A stretch of 32,330 nt of DNA from the NCBI GenBank assembly GCA_021784035.1, contig JAJXTD010000008.1:1-32330 (forward strand), in the 5' to 3' direction. Under the pieces are notes generated by a model. The model saw only the letters and a list, made by a program, of their open reading frames with translations, ran no database searches and was not told where the DNA came from. The position numbers were made by a program, and so were the translations under genes. Positions 31,356-32,330 of this stretch are shown piece by piece; position 1 is the first letter of the stretch; the number at the start of each line of letters is the position of its first letter. Origin of the DNA: Actinomycetes bacterium. Lineage in GTDB: Bacteria; Actinomycetota; Actinomycetes; S36-B12; CAIYMF01.

Positions 31356-32330
31356 GGCCGCGTGCCTCCTCCCGCAGTCGCGCGGCGAGCCGCGCCTCGG
31401 ACAGGGTCGACGAGCCGAGCGCGTGCGCGAGGCCACGCTCGATCGCCTCGGCGCGGTGCTTGGGCAGCGCGTGGTCGAGCCCGCGCTCGTGCACGAACTC
31501 CACGAACGCGTCCCGCGTCGTGTACGACGGCGTGAATCCGAACCTGTCCCGCAGCCGGGTGGTGTCGAGCCCGCGACCGTAGGTGAGGAACTTGATCTGC
31601 TCGGGCGAGAAGTCGGCCAGCCCGGCCCGCCGGAACCAGCTGCCGACGATCCCGACGGCGGGTGTCGGCACCGGCAGGGCGGGCTTGCCGGCGATGCGCA
31701 GCGCCTGGGACAGCATGAGGATCCCGTCGCCGGCGACGTTGTACGTGCCGGGGTGGTCGAGGACAGCGGCCCGTCGGATCGCCTCGAGGCCGTCGTCCTC
31801 GTGGATGAACTGCAGCCGGGCGTCGTGGCCGAGCACCGTGGGGACGATCGGGAGGCTGAAGTACGCCGCCATCGGTGTGTCCGACCTGGGGCCGAGGAAG
31901 TTCGCGAAGCGGAACGTCGTGACCGAGACGTCGGGGCGTCGCCGGGCGAAGCCGCGCACGTAGGACTCCACCTCGACGGAGTCCTTGGCCCACCCGGAGC
32001 GCGGCTGGCTGCGCGGCTCGGTGTCCTCGGCGAACATCGCCGGGTCCTTCGGGCCTGCGCCGTAGATCGACGACGTGGACTTCACCACGAGCCGCGAGAC
32101 GCCTTCGGCCTTCTGGCAGGCGGCGAGCAGCTGCATGGTGCCGATGACGTTGATCTCCTTCATCGACACCCGGCCGCCGGCCTGGACGGGGGTCGACAGG
32201 ACACCCATGTGCACGACCGTGTCGACGCCGGCCGCCGCGATCACCTTGCCGATGATCGGGTTGCGGATGTCGGCGCGGACGAACTCGGCGCCGCCGATGT
32301 CCTCGCGCGGCGGCACGATGTCGACGCCGA
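31348..32330 (-). CDS. NAD-dependent epimerase/dehydratase (extended SDR), N-terminus outside window
   Basis: The frame stays open to the window edge (the codons before the track's start read VDI-V-PPRED), so the N-terminal GxxGxxG is missing and the start is not visible. Conserved segments: FVRADIRNP, TVVHMGVLSTP, NVIGTMQLLAACQ, STSSIYG and TTFRFANFLGP. Where the catalytic YxxxK should stand the sequence reads SGWAKDSVE, with tryptophan for tyrosine. It may bind NAD(P) and a sugar- or lipid-linked ligand without normal catalysis. Coupled to the acyltransferase. Confidence 0.85.
   Translation of the reverse strand, partial: GVDIVPPREDIGGAEFVRADIRNPIIGKVIAAAGVDTVVHMGVLSTPVQAGGRVSMKEINVIGTMQLLAACQKAEGVSRLVVKSTSSIYGAGPKDPAMFAEDTEPRSQPRSGWAKDSVEVESYVRGFARRRPDVSVTTFRFANFLGPRSDTPMAAYFSLPIVPTVLGHDARLQFIHEDDGLEAIRRAAVLDHPGTYNVAGDGILMLSQALRIAGKPALPVPTPAVGIVGSWFRRAGLADFSPEQIKFLTYGRGLDTTRLRDRFGFTPSYTTRDAFVEFVHERGLDHALPKHRAEAIERGLAHALGSSTLSEARLAARLREEARGRA

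Overview
The window is a gene-dense, very GC-rich stretch in which nearly every ORF has many shadow ORFs in other frames. Gene content points to a free-living aerobic actinobacterium: menaquinone (not ubiquinone) biosynthesis, type I NADH dehydrogenase, System II cytochrome c maturation, a Rex repressor joined to heme genes, a CobA-like/HemD fusion, and DUF4229 and PLDc_N-type small membrane proteins. Order Propionibacteriales (Nocardioidaceae-like) is my best guess from gene order, but I could not test it. No rRNA, tRNA, CRISPR, transposase, integrase or phage gene was seen.

Layout, left to right. (1) 1-3161, minus: nuoABCD and the first codons of nuoE, the start of a complex I operon. (2) 3252-12954: a menaquinone block: a geranylgeranyl-reductase-family gene (menJ-like, minus), menF (plus), menD and menC with a coupled small ORF (minus), then menE and menA (plus). 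A secreted HEYGH metallopeptidase sits inside this block, between two direct copies of a roughly 64-bp hairpin repeat. (3) 12963-13833, minus: two small membrane proteins. (4) 13918-25620, minus: an almost unbroken chain reading rex-hemA-hemC-hemD-hemB-hemL-phosphatase, then after an 89-nt gap tlpA/resA-ccdA-resB-ccsB. It makes heme from glutamyl-tRNA and then supplies the reductant and heme handling for c-type cytochromes. (5) 25832-26773, minus: a soluble acyl-ACP desaturase, followed by 337 nt of repetitive non-coding DNA. (6) 27111-32330: a glutaredoxin-like protein, an acyl-CoA ligase, a HAD-IB phosphatase (plus), a RibD/DHFR-like reductase, an acyltransferase and a truncated SDR epimerase, suggesting lipid metabolism.

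The genes share a respiratory theme: NADH oxidation (nuo), the quinone carrier (men), heme and cytochrome c. The most interesting signals are regulatory. A Rex-type palindrome overlaps the rex promoter, and a second, better-matching one lies 41 bp upstream of menJ, which would tie menaquinone tailoring to the NADH/NAD+ ratio. The menE and small-ORF-menC-menD units diverge from one perfectly symmetric -10 element (AGCCTAGGCT). Several genes (menF, menE, the HAD gene, the DUF4229 gene, perhaps menA and the ligase) have a -10-like hexamer only 6-8 nt before the start codon, as expected of leaderless mRNAs. No wholly new multi-gene system was evident. The strongest unexplained structures are the hairpin-flanked peptidase cassette and the repeat region at 26774-27110.
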